A stretch of 64,000 bases of DNA from JABDGC01 sp964449835 (GTDB lineage Bacteria > Pseudomonadota > Gammaproteobacteria > DSM-16500). The translations under genes were made by a program, and so were the position numbers. The DNA lies in NCBI GenBank assembly GCA_964449835.1, contig CAYVBZ010000003.1, forward strand, positions 12,219-76,218, written 5' to 3'. The notes beneath the pieces were generated by a model that was given only the letters and a program-made list of their open reading frames with translations, was not told where the DNA came from and did not search any database. Positions 49,013 through 58,434 of the stretch are shown here, piece by piece (position 1 is the stretch's first letter; the number at the start of each line of letters is the position of its first letter).

Positions 49013-50662
49013 ATGACCGTGACGCTAGTCAACTTACCCCAATGGCTTGCTTTGCAAGACCATTATCAGCAGGTGGAAAACCAGAAAATGCGTGACTGGT
49101 TTACGCAGGATTCCTCGCGATTTGAGCGTTTCTCTCTGCGTTGCGGCGCTTTGTTGTTTGATTATTCCAAAAATCGGATCACGACCGAAACCCTCGACCT
49201 GCTAGTCCAATTAGCGCAGGCCCTGGATTTGCCGGCCAAAAGGAGCGCCCTTTTTTCAGCAGGGCCTGTGAATGTGACGGAAACCAGGCCCGCTTTGCAT
49301 ACGGTCTTACGTCAGCCCAAGACAAAGCCGCTTTGGGTGAAAGAACAAGAGGTAGGCTCCTTGGTTCGCGAAGCCCTGAACAAAATGGAACACTTTGTCC
49401 AAAGGCTGCGGCAAGGTCATTGGTTGGGTGCAACCGGCAAACCGATTCGCACGGTGGTCAACATTGGTATTGGCGGTTCACATCTCGGTCCTTTGATGAC
49501 AACCGAGGCGCTTGCAGCCACCGCCTCCGAAAAGCTCTCTTTTCATTTTATCGCGGATGTGGATGAGGAAGCCCTGCAAGCGGTCTGGCAGCAACTGGAT
49601 CCGGAAAGCACCCTTTTTATTATCTCTTCCAAGTCCTTCACCACAGTCGAGACAATTTTGAACGCGAAAAGCTGTTATGCCTGGCTCGAAGAAAAATTAA
49701 AGACCTCCGCTCTAAAGGCCCATTTTGTCGCGGTGACAGCGCAAATCGAAAAGGCGAAAAGCTTTGGCATCCCAGAGGAGCAAATTTTCCCCATTTGGGA
49801 CTGGGTGGGCGGACGTTATTCGGTGTGGTCGGCGATTGGTTTACCACTGGCCTTGCAAATTGGCATGAAAGGTTTTTATGAGTTCTTGGAAGGTGCCGCT
49901 GCAGCGGACCAGCACTTCCTCGAAGCAGACTTGGAAAAAAATATTCCTGTGATCATGGCCTTGCTCAGCGTTTGGTATGTCAATTTTTTTAAGGCGCCGA
50001 CGCAAGCTATTATTCCTTATGCCTATCGTTTAAGACATCTGCGCGCTTATCTGCAGCAGCTTGATATGGAAAGCAACGGCAAGCGCGTGACGCAACAAGG
50101 CGTCGAAGCGCCGTATGCCACAGGCCCAATTATTTGGGGAGAACTGGGCATTCATGGGCAGCATGCCTTCCATCAATTGCTACACCAGGGGACCCATCTG
50201 GTGCCCATTGATTTTATTTTAGTGGGACGAGAAGCCCAAAAAGGGCGGAGCGCCCATCAAGATATTTTAATTGCCAATGCCTTAAGCCAAGCGCGCGCCT
50301 TGATGCAAGGAAAAAGTGCGGCTGAGTTTGCACAGGAAAGAAAGGCGCAAGGACTTTTGGCGAGTGAGACCGAGCGACTGGCGAAGCATCAAGAAATTCC
50401 AGGCAACCGGCCGAGTTCCATCTTTTTTATAGACCAACTGACGCCGCACAACCTCGGCATGCTGCTTGCCTTTTATGAACATAAAATTTTTGTCCAAAGC
50501 GTCATCTGGGATGTGAATCCTTTTGATCAGTGGGGTGTTGAGCTGGGGAAGACTATTTTATCCTCTGTAATAGAAGGACTGAAACAAGTGGAAGTAGACC
50601 CACAGCACGACTCCTCAACGAAGAATTTAATGCTGCATTATAGAAGCTTAGATCAAAGGTAG
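49013..50662 (+). CDS. pgi: glucose-6-phosphate isomerase
   Basis: This 549-residue glycolytic enzyme has VNIGIGGSHLGP, the SKSFTTVET phosphate-binding loop, DWVGGRYSVWSAIGLP and the catalytic region ESNGKRVTQQG. GQHAFHQLLHQG with the conserved histidine is also present. It interconverts glucose- and fructose-6-phosphate. Confidence 0.95.
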   Translation: MTVTLVNLPQWLALQDHYQQVENQKMRDWFTQDSSRFERFSLRCGALLFDYSKNRITTETLDLLVQLAQALDLPAKRSALFSAGPVNVTETRPALHTVLRQPKTKPLWVKEQEVGSLVREALNKMEHFVQRLRQGHWLGATGKPIRTVVNIGIGGSHLGPLMTTEALAATASEKLSFHFIADVDEEALQAVWQQLDPESTLFIISSKSFTTVETILNAKSCYAWLEEKLKTSALKAHFVAVTAQIEKAKSFGIPEEQIFPIWDWVGGRYSVWSAIGLPLALQIGMKGFYEFLEGAAAADQHFLEADLEKNIPVIMALLSVWYVNFFKAPTQAIIPYAYRLRHLRAYLQQLDMESNGKRVTQQGVEAPYATGPIIWGELGIHGQHAFHQLLHQGTHLVPIDFILVGREAQKGRSAHQDILIANALSQARALMQGKSAAEFAQERKAQGLLASETERLAKHQEIPGNRPSSIFFIDQLTPHNLGMLLAFYEHKIFVQSVIWDVNPFDQWGVELGKTILSSVIEGLKQVEVDPQHDSSTKNLMLHYRSLDQR

Positions 50663-50728
50663 ATATAAATTCGGTTTTCTCGCACAATATCAAGCCAGTG
50701 TCTTTGAATTATTAAGTGGTAGAACGCT

Positions 50729-50839
50729 ATGCCTTACTTATTATTGCCCATTCTAATGCTCGCCCTGCTTACCAGCGCCTGCGGCCAATATGGCTCGCTG
50801 CATCTTCCTGAAAATCCGCCGGCGGAGAAAACCAAATGA
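50729..50839 (+). CDS. lptM: LptM-type small lipoprotein
   Basis: This 36-residue gene sits directly before dapF, as yifL/lptM does in E. coli. It has a short hydrophobic signal, a lipobox TSAC, then GQYGSLHLPENPP, matching the CGxxGPLYLP core of LptM. LptM helps form the LptD-LptE outer-membrane translocon. The stop overlaps the dapF ATG by 4 bases. Confidence 0.82.
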   Translation: MPYLLLPILMLALLTSACGQYGSLHLPENPPAEKTK

Positions 50840-51657
50840 ATACCCTGACCTTTTGTAAAATGCACGGCCTCGGCAATGATTTCATGTTGGTCAATGCGCT
50901 GCGCGAACCATTCACACTTAAAGCACCGCAAATCGCAAAGCTCGCAGACCGCAATCAAGGCGTGGGTTTCGATCAATTATTAGTGCTGCGCTCTTCCAAC
51001 AAAGCCGACTTGTATTGCCAAATTTTCAACGCGGATGGCAGCGAAGCGGAACAATGCGGCAATGGCCTGCGCTGTGTGGCGCGGTTTATTCACGAAGAAA
51101 ATATCCTGGCCAAAAAGGCGCTGACCATCGAAACCCCAGCAGGGTCCTTTCAATTGGAAATCAAAGATTACACGCAAATTCGAGTGGGCTTAGGCCCGCC
51201 GATAATGAAGCCCGAGGTAACGGTGAAACTCGGCGACCTTTCCGCAGCTTTAACCGTGTTGTCCTTGGGCAATCCGCATGCCATTTACCGAGTGAGGTCC
51301 TGCCAGGAAATACCGGTGGGTACCTGGGGCGCAGTCATTGAAAAACACCCGGCCTTCCCTCAAGGCGTGAACGCTGGTTTTATGGAAGTCTTGGACAGAA
51401 ACGCCATCCGTCTTCGCACCTATGAGCGCGGCGCCGGTGAAACCCTCTCCTGCGGCTCAAACGCTTGTGCGGCCGTCATCGCCGGCATCACAAAAGGCTG
51501 GCTGGATTCACGCGTCGCAGTCACTCTAAGCCACGGCAAACTTGAAGTGGAATGGCTCGGTCAAGACCACCCCGTCTTCCTAACAGGCCCCGCCGAACGG
51601 GTTTTCACCGGCATGATCGATATCCCCTTTCCTCCACAACGTGGAGGAAAGGGTTAG
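50836..51657 (+). CDS. dapF: diaminopimelate epimerase
   Basis: This 273-residue enzyme makes meso-diaminopimelate for peptidoglycan and lysine. The two catalytic cysteines are in EAEQCGNGLRC and SCGSNACAAV; MHGLGNDFMLV is the N-terminal signature. The last ten codons (PFPPQRGGKG) fall in a perfect 13-bp inverted repeat and are not typical DapF sequence, so the C-terminus has probably been extended by a repeat insertion. Confidence 0.95.
   Translation: MNTLTFCKMHGLGNDFMLVNALREPFTLKAPQIAKLADRNQGVGFDQLLVLRSSNKADLYCQIFNADGSEAEQCGNGLRCVARFIHEENILAKKALTIETPAGSFQLEIKDYTQIRVGLGPPIMKPEVTVKLGDLSAALTVLSLGNPHAIYRVRSCQEIPVGTWGAVIEKHPAFPQGVNAGFMEVLDRNAIRLRTYERGAGETLSCGSNACAAVIAGITKGWLDSRVAVTLSHGKLEVEWLGQDHPVFLTGPAERVFTGMIDIPFPPQRGGKG
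51625..51653. repeat. 13-bp inverted repeat at the dapF 3' end
   Basis: CCCTTTCCTCCAC and GTGGAGGAAAGGG flank a 3-base loop. The dapF TAG follows two bases later. Similar CCCTC-rich sequence occurs near the atpI start and at 48203, suggesting a small repeat family. Confidence 0.6.
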
Positions 51658-51717
51658 GGAGAGGAGGTATTATATTCCCAGCTAGCTTTTAAAAACAAAA
51701 ATGCGGAGTGTTGCTGC

Positions 51718-52833
51718 ATGGCTCTCAGCCAATTGCTTATCCATAACTTCAGAAACCTAGAACAAGCTGAACTGAAACCGCAGGCCCAGGGTTTTAATTT
51801 CCTCTATGGCCGCAATGGCAGCGGCAAAACCAGCTGCTTAGAGGCTATTTATTACCTCGGCCACCGCCGCTCTTTTCGTAGCAACAATGCAGACCATTTG
51901 ATTAGGCATAATTCAGATCGATTTAATATATTCGGATATATAAATGATCGATTTGATCAGCCTGTCCCGGTGGGCTTAGAGCGTTTCCAAACGGGAGACT
52001 TTCAAGTTCGTGTCAATGGAGAAGAAGTTAGCACTATATCGGAATTAGCCAGTTTTTTGCCGACGCGCTTGATCAATGTTCATAGCCATTCATTGTTAGA
52101 AGGCAGCCCCTCTCACCGAAGAAAATATCTGGATTGGGGAATTTTCTATCAAAATCAAGAGTTTCAAGCTATATGGCAGCGTTTTAAACGGCTGTTAAAA
52201 CAAAGAAATGCTGCTCTGCGCATGAAAGGACCATTCAAGGAGCTTCAAAGCTGGACTGCGGAATTTGCGGAGGCTGCCTTGGCTTTTCATCAATTACGCC
52301 TTTCCTATTTCGAACAACTATTGCCTGTCATTCAGTCTATTTTGAGCACAGGGCTTGCTCCTTTTTTCGATCTCTCCGGTTTAAGCATCGATTATCGGGC
52401 AGGTTGGGATGAAACCCAGTCCTATGCAGAATTATTGACCGCTGCTTTGCCCACCGATTTGGAGCGCGGCCACACCCAGCTTGGGCCGCATCGGGCTGAT
52501 TTAAGCTTTAAACTAGACCGCATTCCAGTGAAAGAGGTTTTGTCGACAGGACAACAAAAGCTACTGGTTTGTGGTATGATTGTTGCGCAAGGCGCGCTCT
52601 TGGCCCGGCAAGGGAATAAGCAGCCGATTTACCTGGTGGATGATTTACCTGCAGAGCTTGATCGGAATAGCCGTCACTGGCTAATCAACAGGCTTGCGGA
52701 ACAGGGGGCACAAGTTTTTGTGACCGCCGTGGAGCAAGAAGCGATCAGTGAAATCTTGACTGAAGTTGGTAGCCCCGTAAAAATGTTTCACGTGAAACAT
52801 GGCAACATTCAAGAAACGGCCGCTTCAATTTAA
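51718..52833 (+). CDS. recF: DNA replication and repair protein RecF
   Basis: This 371-residue SMC-like ATPase has Walker A GRNGSGKTS near residue 32 and Walker B YLVDDLPAEL near residue 300, with the signature STGQQKLL before it. RecF loads RecA at gaps with RecO and RecR. The last codons (MFHVKHG) coincide with a parS-like palindrome. gyrB follows, but dnaN does not precede it as it usually does. Confidence 0.94.
   Translation: MALSQLLIHNFRNLEQAELKPQAQGFNFLYGRNGSGKTSCLEAIYYLGHRRSFRSNNADHLIRHNSDRFNIFGYINDRFDQPVPVGLERFQTGDFQVRVNGEEVSTISELASFLPTRLINVHSHSLLEGSPSHRRKYLDWGIFYQNQEFQAIWQRFKRLLKQRNAALRMKGPFKELQSWTAEFAEAALAFHQLRLSYFEQLLPVIQSILSTGLAPFFDLSGLSIDYRAGWDETQSYAELLTAALPTDLERGHTQLGPHRADLSFKLDRIPVKEVLSTGQQKLLVCGMIVAQGALLARQGNKQPIYLVDDLPAELDRNSRHWLINRLAEQGAQVFVTAVEQEAISEILTEVGSPVKMFHVKHGNIQETAASI
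52784..52799. promoter_or_regulatory. parS-like ParB-binding site 1
   Basis: TGTTTCACGTGAAACA is a perfect palindrome and matches the bacterial parS consensus. With flanks it reaches 18 bp. It lies within the last codons of recF. parA/parB are not in this window. Confidence 0.8.
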
Positions 52834-52835
52834 AC

Positions 52836-52851
52836 TGTTCCACGTGAAACA
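52836..52851. promoter_or_regulatory. parS-like ParB-binding site 2
   Basis: TGTTCCACGTGAAACA differs from site 1 at one base and equals the Bacillus parS consensus. It lies between recF and gyrB, 52 bp from site 1. Confidence 0.8.
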
Positions 52852-52888
52852 TAGCAGAGACAATAGATGGTATAATGACGGAGATAAC

Positions 52889-55330
52889 GTGAATACCTCA
52901 CTCATGAAGACTGACAAATCAGCTTACGATTCATCGAAAATTCAAATTTTGCGCGGCTTAGATGCTGTTCGCAAGCGGCCTGGCATGTATATTGGGGATA
53001 CGGATGACGGAACAGGCTTGCATCACATGGTTTTTGAGTTGGTCGATAATTCTATCGATGAAGCGCTCGCTGGTTTTTGTGATACAGTCGAAGTCATTAT
53101 CCATAGCGATGATGCTGTAACAGTGAAGGACAATGGCCGCGGCATTCCAGTTGATATCCACCCCGAAGAAAATCGCTCCGCAGCCGAAGTGATCATGACG
53201 GTGCTGCATTCCGGCGGAAAGTTTGATAATGATGCCTACAAAATCTCCGGCGGCTTACATGGCGTAGGTCTTTCTGTCGTAAATGCCTTATCTGAAGACT
53301 TGCAATTGACGGTCCGTGTGAATGGCAAAGTCCACCAGCAACATTATAAGATGGGTGAACCTCAAGCACCCATCGCTGTCTTTGGAGATACGCAAGATCA
53401 CGGGACCGAAATCCGCTTTAATCCCAGCCATGAAATTTTTAGCAATATTAAATTCCATTATGAAATCCTGGCTAAACGGCTGAGAGAATTGGCTTTTTTA
53501 AATCCAGGGATTCACATCCGCTTAAAGGATGAACGTGAAAATCGTACAGATCAATTTGAATATAGCGGCGGCATCAAGGCCTTTGTCGAAGACCTAAATC
53601 GTAACAAAAACCCCATTCACAGCAAAGTTTTCCATATTGGCGGCGAAAAAGACCGCATAGCTGTTGAAGTCGCTTTGCAATGGAATGATAGTTTCATCGA
53701 AAAAATCTTTTGTTACACAAACAACATTCCACAACGTGACGGTGGGACCCACTTAGCGGGTTTTCGCGGCGGCTTGACGCGTGTGATGAATCAATATTTG
53801 GAAAAAGAAGGCTATCTGAAAAAAGCCAAAATCTCGACCACAGGTGATGACTTTCGAGAAGGATTGACCGCTGTGCTCTCAGTCAAAATGCCCGGCCCCA
53901 AATTTTCTTCCCAGACCAAAGATAAACTGGTCTCGTCTGAAGTAAAAGCGGTCGTAGAGTCCTTAATTGGCGAAAAATTTTACGAATTCTTGGTTGAAAA
54001 CCCACAAGATGCTAAAGCCATCGCCAGTAAAATGATTGAAGCGGCACGTGCGCGTGAAGCGGCACGGAAAGCACGCGATTTAACACGGCGCAAATCCGCC
54101 TTGGATCTAGCTGGCTTACCAGGAAAATTAGCGGATTGTCAGGAAGAAGATCCTAGCAAATCTGAGCTTTTCATTGTTGAGGGCGATTCTGCAGGTGGTT
54201 CAGCGAAACAAGCCCGGGACCGGCGCTCACAGGCCATTTTGCCTCTAAAAGGAAAAATTTTGAACGTAGAGAAGGCGCGTTTTGATCGTATGCTCTCCTC
54301 CGTGGAAGTGGCCACCTTAATCACGGCCTTAGGCTGCGGCATTGGGCCGGAAGAATATGATCCCAACAAGCTGCGTTATCATCGCATCATTATCATGACG
54401 GATGCGGATGTCGACGGCTCTCACATTCGGACTCTGCTTCTCACCTTCTTCTTCCGCCAAATGCCCGAATTAATTGAAAGGGGCTATATTTATATCGCGC
54501 AACCGCCTTTATTTAAGGTGAAGAAAGGCAAACAAGAACAATATGTCAAAGATGATGAGGCCCTGGACAATTTATTGCTTCAGTCCGCGCTTGAGGGTGC
54601 AGAGCTTACTCTCGGACGCGACAATCCTTCGTCTTTAGCTGAAGCGGAACTGACAACGCTGGTCCAAGAGTATCAGTTGAATCGGTCCGCCATCCAACAT
54701 CGTCTAGGAAAGCGTTATCCACATCAAATTCTGGAACAAATGCTGGAATGCGAGAGTATCAATGAAACCAAACTTAGCGACCGGGCTTTCATGGAAAGTT
54801 ATGTGAAACACCTTGAGGAAAAATTAAATGCTTTGACGCTCGGCACTATTCGCTATTGTTTTTCCTTAGAAGAGGACAGCGAACGCCATTTCTGGCAGCC
54901 TCAAGCGGTTGTGACCAGCCATGGCGCGGACCATCACTTGTTGCTCGGAAAAGATTTATTCTTATCGACTGACTTCCGCCGCATGGCGCAACTGTCCGCA
55001 AAATTGCACGGTCTCTTGAAACCCGGCGCTTCAATTAAGCGCGGGGAAAAACAAGCCGCTGTCAGCTCCTTCCGGGATGTGGTTACTTGGCTTTTAAGCG
55101 AAGCCAAAAAAGGCCAAACCATCCAGCGCTACAAAGGTTTAGGCGAAATGAATCCAGACCAGTTGTGGGACACCACCATGAACATGGACACCCGCCGTTT
55201 AATGCAGGTCAATGTGGAAGATGCCGTCGCCTCCGACCAACTCTTCACTACCCTCATGGGCGACGAAGTCGAACCCCGCCGCGCCTTCATCGAAGCTAAT
55301 GCTTTGGCGGTCGTGAATTTAGACGTTTAA
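52889..55330 (+). CDS. gyrB: DNA gyrase subunit B
   Basis: This 813-residue subunit has the GHKL ATPase (ELVDNSIDEA, VKDNGRGIPVD, GLHGVGLSVVNALS) and the TOPRIM domain (EGDSAGGSAKQ, DADVDGSHI). Together with GyrA it adds negative supercoils. It includes the long C-terminal insertion of gammaproteobacterial GyrB. I choose GTG 52889, which has GGAG 5 bases upstream; an ATG at 52904 has no ribosome site, and one at 52799 lies inside recF. Confidence 0.96.
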   Translation: MNTSLMKTDKSAYDSSKIQILRGLDAVRKRPGMYIGDTDDGTGLHHMVFELVDNSIDEALAGFCDTVEVIIHSDDAVTVKDNGRGIPVDIHPEENRSAAEVIMTVLHSGGKFDNDAYKISGGLHGVGLSVVNALSEDLQLTVRVNGKVHQQHYKMGEPQAPIAVFGDTQDHGTEIRFNPSHEIFSNIKFHYEILAKRLRELAFLNPGIHIRLKDERENRTDQFEYSGGIKAFVEDLNRNKNPIHSKVFHIGGEKDRIAVEVALQWNDSFIEKIFCYTNNIPQRDGGTHLAGFRGGLTRVMNQYLEKEGYLKKAKISTTGDDFREGLTAVLSVKMPGPKFSSQTKDKLVSSEVKAVVESLIGEKFYEFLVENPQDAKAIASKMIEAARAREAARKARDLTRRKSALDLAGLPGKLADCQEEDPSKSELFIVEGDSAGGSAKQARDRRSQAILPLKGKILNVEKARFDRMLSSVEVATLITALGCGIGPEEYDPNKLRYHRIIIMTDADVDGSHIRTLLLTFFFRQMPELIERGYIYIAQPPLFKVKKGKQEQYVKDDEALDNLLLQSALEGAELTLGRDNPSSLAEAELTTLVQEYQLNRSAIQHRLGKRYPHQILEQMLECESINETKLSDRAFMESYVKHLEEKLNALTLGTIRYCFSLEEDSERHFWQPQAVVTSHGADHHLLLGKDLFLSTDFRRMAQLSAKLHGLLKPGASIKRGEKQAAVSSFRDVVTWLLSEAKKGQTIQRYKGLGEMNPDQLWDTTMNMDTRRLMQVNVEDAVASDQLFTTLMGDEVEPRRAFIEANALAVVNLDV

Positions 55331-55455
55331 TAACTTAGGGCACGCACGCTGCCTCACAAATGACTCAAAATCGAGATCGGTCCTCTCTAATGGCGGCTTC
55401 GTGTTGCACATTACGAGCGTAGACCTCGCTGCGCTCACAATGAAAGTACTACCCC

Positions 55456-56385
55456 CTAAAGCCCCAAACGCCCACATCTTTCCTCTAATAAACGAAGATA
55501 TTTCTCCTGCATAGACCGAGATAAAAAACTAACGCGGACCAACGCCTTCCACAACGGCATCGCTTGTTGAATTTCTTGAATCACTTCTGCAATAATTTTT
55601 TGATTAAGCCCTAAGCACTCAACTGCAAAGTAGCGAAAAAAATCCTGTTTATTTAAATTTCTTTTTTTACCGTTCAAAGGTAAAGCCATTTCTTCTTGTG
55701 TACTTCCTAAAGCAATCGAAGAATTCAGCAAATCATAGACCGGCGACAAGGTAGTTTTTTGGTCTCGCGTGATCAAAGAAAAATTTTTTAAATGCATATC
55801 TTCATTGCCAATCAGAAAATTAAATAACGTAAGCTTAAATAATTTAACAAATTCAATTTTTGGAAAAGAACAAAACTGCGCGATGACTTTAATCACTTTT
55901 TCCATGGAGCTTTCATATTTGGTGTATCGATTTCCCCCGGAAAGCTGGGCAAAATCTTCTAAAGCTAATTTTTTATGATGGCCAAGTCGATCAAAGCGTT
56001 TGACAAAATAAGTCATACAATCTTTCGAGTAAATTAAGCCATGAATAGGAACTTCAAGTCCTATGAGTTGTGCGAGAGCCATGGTAATCGCTTCATTTTC
56101 CGGTAATTCAGAGTAATGAGCACTAGGCGGTTTTAAAATATAATGTCCATTTTGATCCACAATTTCAAAACGTTCATCTTTAACTTTTAATTGCGCGCTT
56201 AGTTTTGTCTGTATGCCTTGAATAGACATTTTTCCAACGAGAGCGATTGCTTCTTGGCGCTGTTCTTCGGCGCTCAGTTCTAAGGGGTTGAGATTTATTA
56301 ATTGTGGAGACAGTAAGCGCAGTCCCTGGCGGGAATAGTTTTCTTGAGGACCTATGATTTCATAGGTAATAGGACAGCGTCTCAT
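55456..56385 (-). CDS. hipT: HipT-type kinase toxin (HipA catalytic part)
   Basis: This 309-residue kinase covers HipA without its N-terminal subdomain. Features are the glycine-rich loop MSIQGIQTKLS (54-59 core SIQGIQ), the ATP lysine in YILKPP (Lys85), the catalytic loop IGNEDMHLKN near 193-201 and the metal site YDLLN near 217. HipT of E. coli phosphorylates tryptophanyl-tRNA synthetase; this target is assumed, not shown. It overlaps hipS by 4 bases. Confidence 0.88.
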   Translation of the reverse strand: MRRCPITYEIIGPQENYSRQGLRLLSPQLINLNPLELSAEEQRQEAIALVGKMSIQGIQTKLSAQLKVKDERFEIVDQNGHYILKPPSAHYSELPENEAITMALAQLIGLEVPIHGLIYSKDCMTYFVKRFDRLGHHKKLALEDFAQLSGGNRYTKYESSMEKVIKVIAQFCSFPKIEFVKLFKLTLFNFLIGNEDMHLKNFSLITRDQKTTLSPVYDLLNSSIALGSTQEEMALPLNGKKRNLNKQDFFRYFAVECLGLNQKIIAEVIQEIQQAMPLWKALVRVSFLSRSMQEKYLRLLEERCGRLGL

Positions 56386-56690
56386 TCAAATTCCTCGATT
56401 GTAACCGCGCCAACGACGTCCTTACCCACTTTCATAAGCTGTTCAAAATAATCATTTCCATCTAACTTATATTTTCGTAATAAAGCCTCAAGCATGGCAC
56501 CTTCGGGTAGCAATCCTTCAAAAAAGGGAGGAAAGTTGTCAAAGGTGTAAGTTTGTGTTGCTAGAGGCATCGTGAGCGAGACAGGTGCACCTTGATAATT
56601 GGCAAGGTAGGTAAAATTGAATTTTCCGCCATTCAACATTTCTAACACCCCGGCTTCTACCCCAAGAACAAACACACGCGCTTTTTTCAT
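56382..56690 (-). CDS. hipS: HipS-type antitoxin (HipA N-terminal subdomain)
   Basis: This 102-residue protein matches the N-terminal subdomain 1 of HipA (VFVLGVEAGVLEMLNGGKFNFTYL, then PLATQTYTFDNFPPFFEGLLPEG). Standing alone between hipB and hipT, it has the place of HipS, which is the antitoxin in HipBST systems. Overlaps of 1 and 4 bases with the neighbours imply coupled translation. Confidence 0.88.
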   Translation of the reverse strand: MKKARVFVLGVEAGVLEMLNGGKFNFTYLANYQGAPVSLTMPLATQTYTFDNFPPFFEGLLPEGAMLEALLRKYKLDGNDYFEQLMKVGKDVVGAVTIEEFE

Positions 56691-56914
56691 TAGTCTTTAT
56701 CCTTGGTTTGTGCAAAAGGAGTCTCTAATTTAATTCGGATATTTAAAACCTCTATGATCTTTAACAAGGTATTTAATTGTACTGACTCCTTCCCTTTTTC
56801 AAGATCAAAGACAGCGGTTTTACCCACGCCTGCTAATTTAGCTAATTCTTGCTGTGTTAAGCCGCTTTGTTTTCGGTAATAATGGACTATATTTGCAATT
56901 TCCCTTGAGGTCAT
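56690..56914 (-). CDS. hipB: HipB-type HTH regulator
   Basis: This 74-residue XRE-family protein has the helix-turn-helix QSGLTQQELAKLAGVGKTAVFDLEKG at about residues 16-41. In HipBST it represses the operon and boosts HipS action. It is the first gene, and two matching palindromes lie upstream. Confidence 0.9.
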   Translation of the reverse strand: MTSREIANIVHYYRKQSGLTQQELAKLAGVGKTAVFDLEKGKESVQLNTLLKIIEVLNIRIKLETPFAQTKDKD

Positions 56915-56938
56915 AGTATCACCAGAAAGAGGTATATA

Positions 56939-56956
56939 TTACTGTTATAGCAGTAA
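56939..56956. promoter_or_regulatory. hipBST operator 1
   Basis: TTACTGTTA-TAGCAGTAA is an 18-bp inverted repeat with one mismatch, 25 bp upstream of hipB. It shares its sequence with operator 2. Confidence 0.7.
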
Positions 56957-57009
56957 AAAGAATAAAAAAATAGATTTCATGTTTTTTTATTTTATGATGC
57001 TATCATTTT

Positions 57010-57027
57010 TTACTGCTATAGCGGTAA
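57010..57027. promoter_or_regulatory. hipBST operator 2
   Basis: TTACTGCTA-TAGCGGTAA is an 18-bp inverted repeat with one mismatch. Its centre is 71 bp from that of operator 1, with an AT-rich stretch between, so looping between HipB dimers is possible. Confidence 0.7.
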
Positions 57028-57282
57028 ACTTTCAAGCTTGGCGTGGGTCTGGAACAACCTGAATGAGTCGGTGCTCTTCCAGCAATCTATTGAAAAGTAA
57101 GGAATATATTTCCCGTTTGAACATGGTAAAGCTCTTTACTCAACTCAATACACTGAGTAAAATAAAAAGGGCTGGCTCAATCAAAGCCCATCAGCCAAAT
57201 TCGAAAGTGACTCTATTGTATTTTAGAATTAAAGAAACTCGCATCAAGCAGCGGGGGGCCCTCTATGAGAAGGTCATGAGGG

Positions 57283-58422
57283 TCAACCATTCACTGCTAC
57301 TTGCTCTACCTGCGGTACCAACAAAGGCATCACCACATAAAGACTCCGGTCCTTCTCATCCACCGGCTCAATCAAAACCCCATCGTCCAAATTAGAAAAC
57401 GACCAACATACCTGCTCCGAGTCCAGCGCAGAAATCGCATCTAAAAGGTAACCTACATTAAACGACACCTCGACAGGACGCCCCTTATATTCAACCGGTA
57501 CCACTTCTTCCGCCTCTTCGCGCTCCGGGTTATTGGCGCTCATTTCAAGGCAGCCCTCTTTAAGCTGCCACTTAATGCTGCGGAATTTTTCATGCGAAAG
57601 AATGGAAACACGAATCAAGGCTTGGCGCAGCGCTTCACGGTCCGCGAGCACAGCATGAGCGCCCTTTTGGGGAATCAGTTTGTGATAATCCGGCAAAGAT
57701 GCATGCAGCAATTTCGAAGTGAAGGTAAAGTCCTCGGTAATCACGCGTAAATAATGATCATTGATGCAGAGCTTCACCGGCGCTGGATCGTCCGCGTTCA
57801 AAAGCCGCATTAACTCCAAAACACTCTTGCGCGGCAAGAGAATTTTAGTTTGGAGCTTGCCAATGCCCGCCTCTTCAATTTTGCTCAGCGCAAAACGGTG
57901 TCCGTCCGTCGCCATGCACTCGATGACACCGGGACGCACGTCAAAGACAGCGCCGTTGAGATAATGGCGTACATCTTGTTGTCCCATGGCAAAATTAATT
58001 TTATAAAGCAGACGGCGTAAATCAGCTTGCGGCAGCGTCAATTCGGCTGGAAAAGACTTTTCTTCAATGGAAGGAAAATCCTGCGCGGGCAAGGTGGCCA
58101 AATTAAAACGGCTTTGGTTGGCCTGCAGCGTGAGCCGCTCATTTTCCGCGGTCAAGGTAACCTGCGTTGCTTCCGGCAAGGCACGGCAGATGTCATAAAG
58201 TTTGCGGGCCGGTGCCGTCACCGCGCCGCCTTGTTGAAGCGCCGCTAAAGGCGCAGACCCTATCAATTCAATTTCAGAGTCGGTCGCAGTCAACAACAAG
58301 CGGTCATCATTGACGCTGAGTAAACAGTTGGCCAAAATAGGCCGCGTTTGTTTTTTTTCAATGACACCACTGATAATCTGTAGTGCCTTGAGCAAAGCCT
58401 CTCGTTCTAGCGTCATTTTCAT
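57283..58422 (-). CDS. dnaN: DNA polymerase III sliding clamp (beta)
   Basis: This 379-residue clamp starts MKMTLEREALLKALQIISGVIEKKQT and has three repeated domains, ending near LLVPQVEQVAVNG. It follows dnaA by 12 bases on the minus strand. The C-terminus is slightly longer than usual. Its 3' end faces hipB instead of leading into recF. Confidence 0.95.
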   Translation of the reverse strand: MKMTLEREALLKALQIISGVIEKKQTRPILANCLLSVNDDRLLLTATDSEIELIGSAPLAALQQGGAVTAPARKLYDICRALPEATQVTLTAENERLTLQANQSRFNLATLPAQDFPSIEEKSFPAELTLPQADLRRLLYKINFAMGQQDVRHYLNGAVFDVRPGVIECMATDGHRFALSKIEEAGIGKLQTKILLPRKSVLELMRLLNADDPAPVKLCINDHYLRVITEDFTFTSKLLHASLPDYHKLIPQKGAHAVLADREALRQALIRVSILSHEKFRSIKWQLKEGCLEMSANNPEREEAEEVVPVEYKGRPVEVSFNVGYLLDAISALDSEQVCWSFSNLDDGVLIEPVDEKDRSLYVVMPLLVPQVEQVAVNG

Positions 58423-58434
58423 CAGAAGGGCTCC

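Noticed and set aside
57063..57395. 110-residue rightward frame overlapping the dnaN 3' end
   Set aside because: It runs antisense into dnaN, has no family resemblance and ends in low-complexity proline and histidine; it is a shadow frame.
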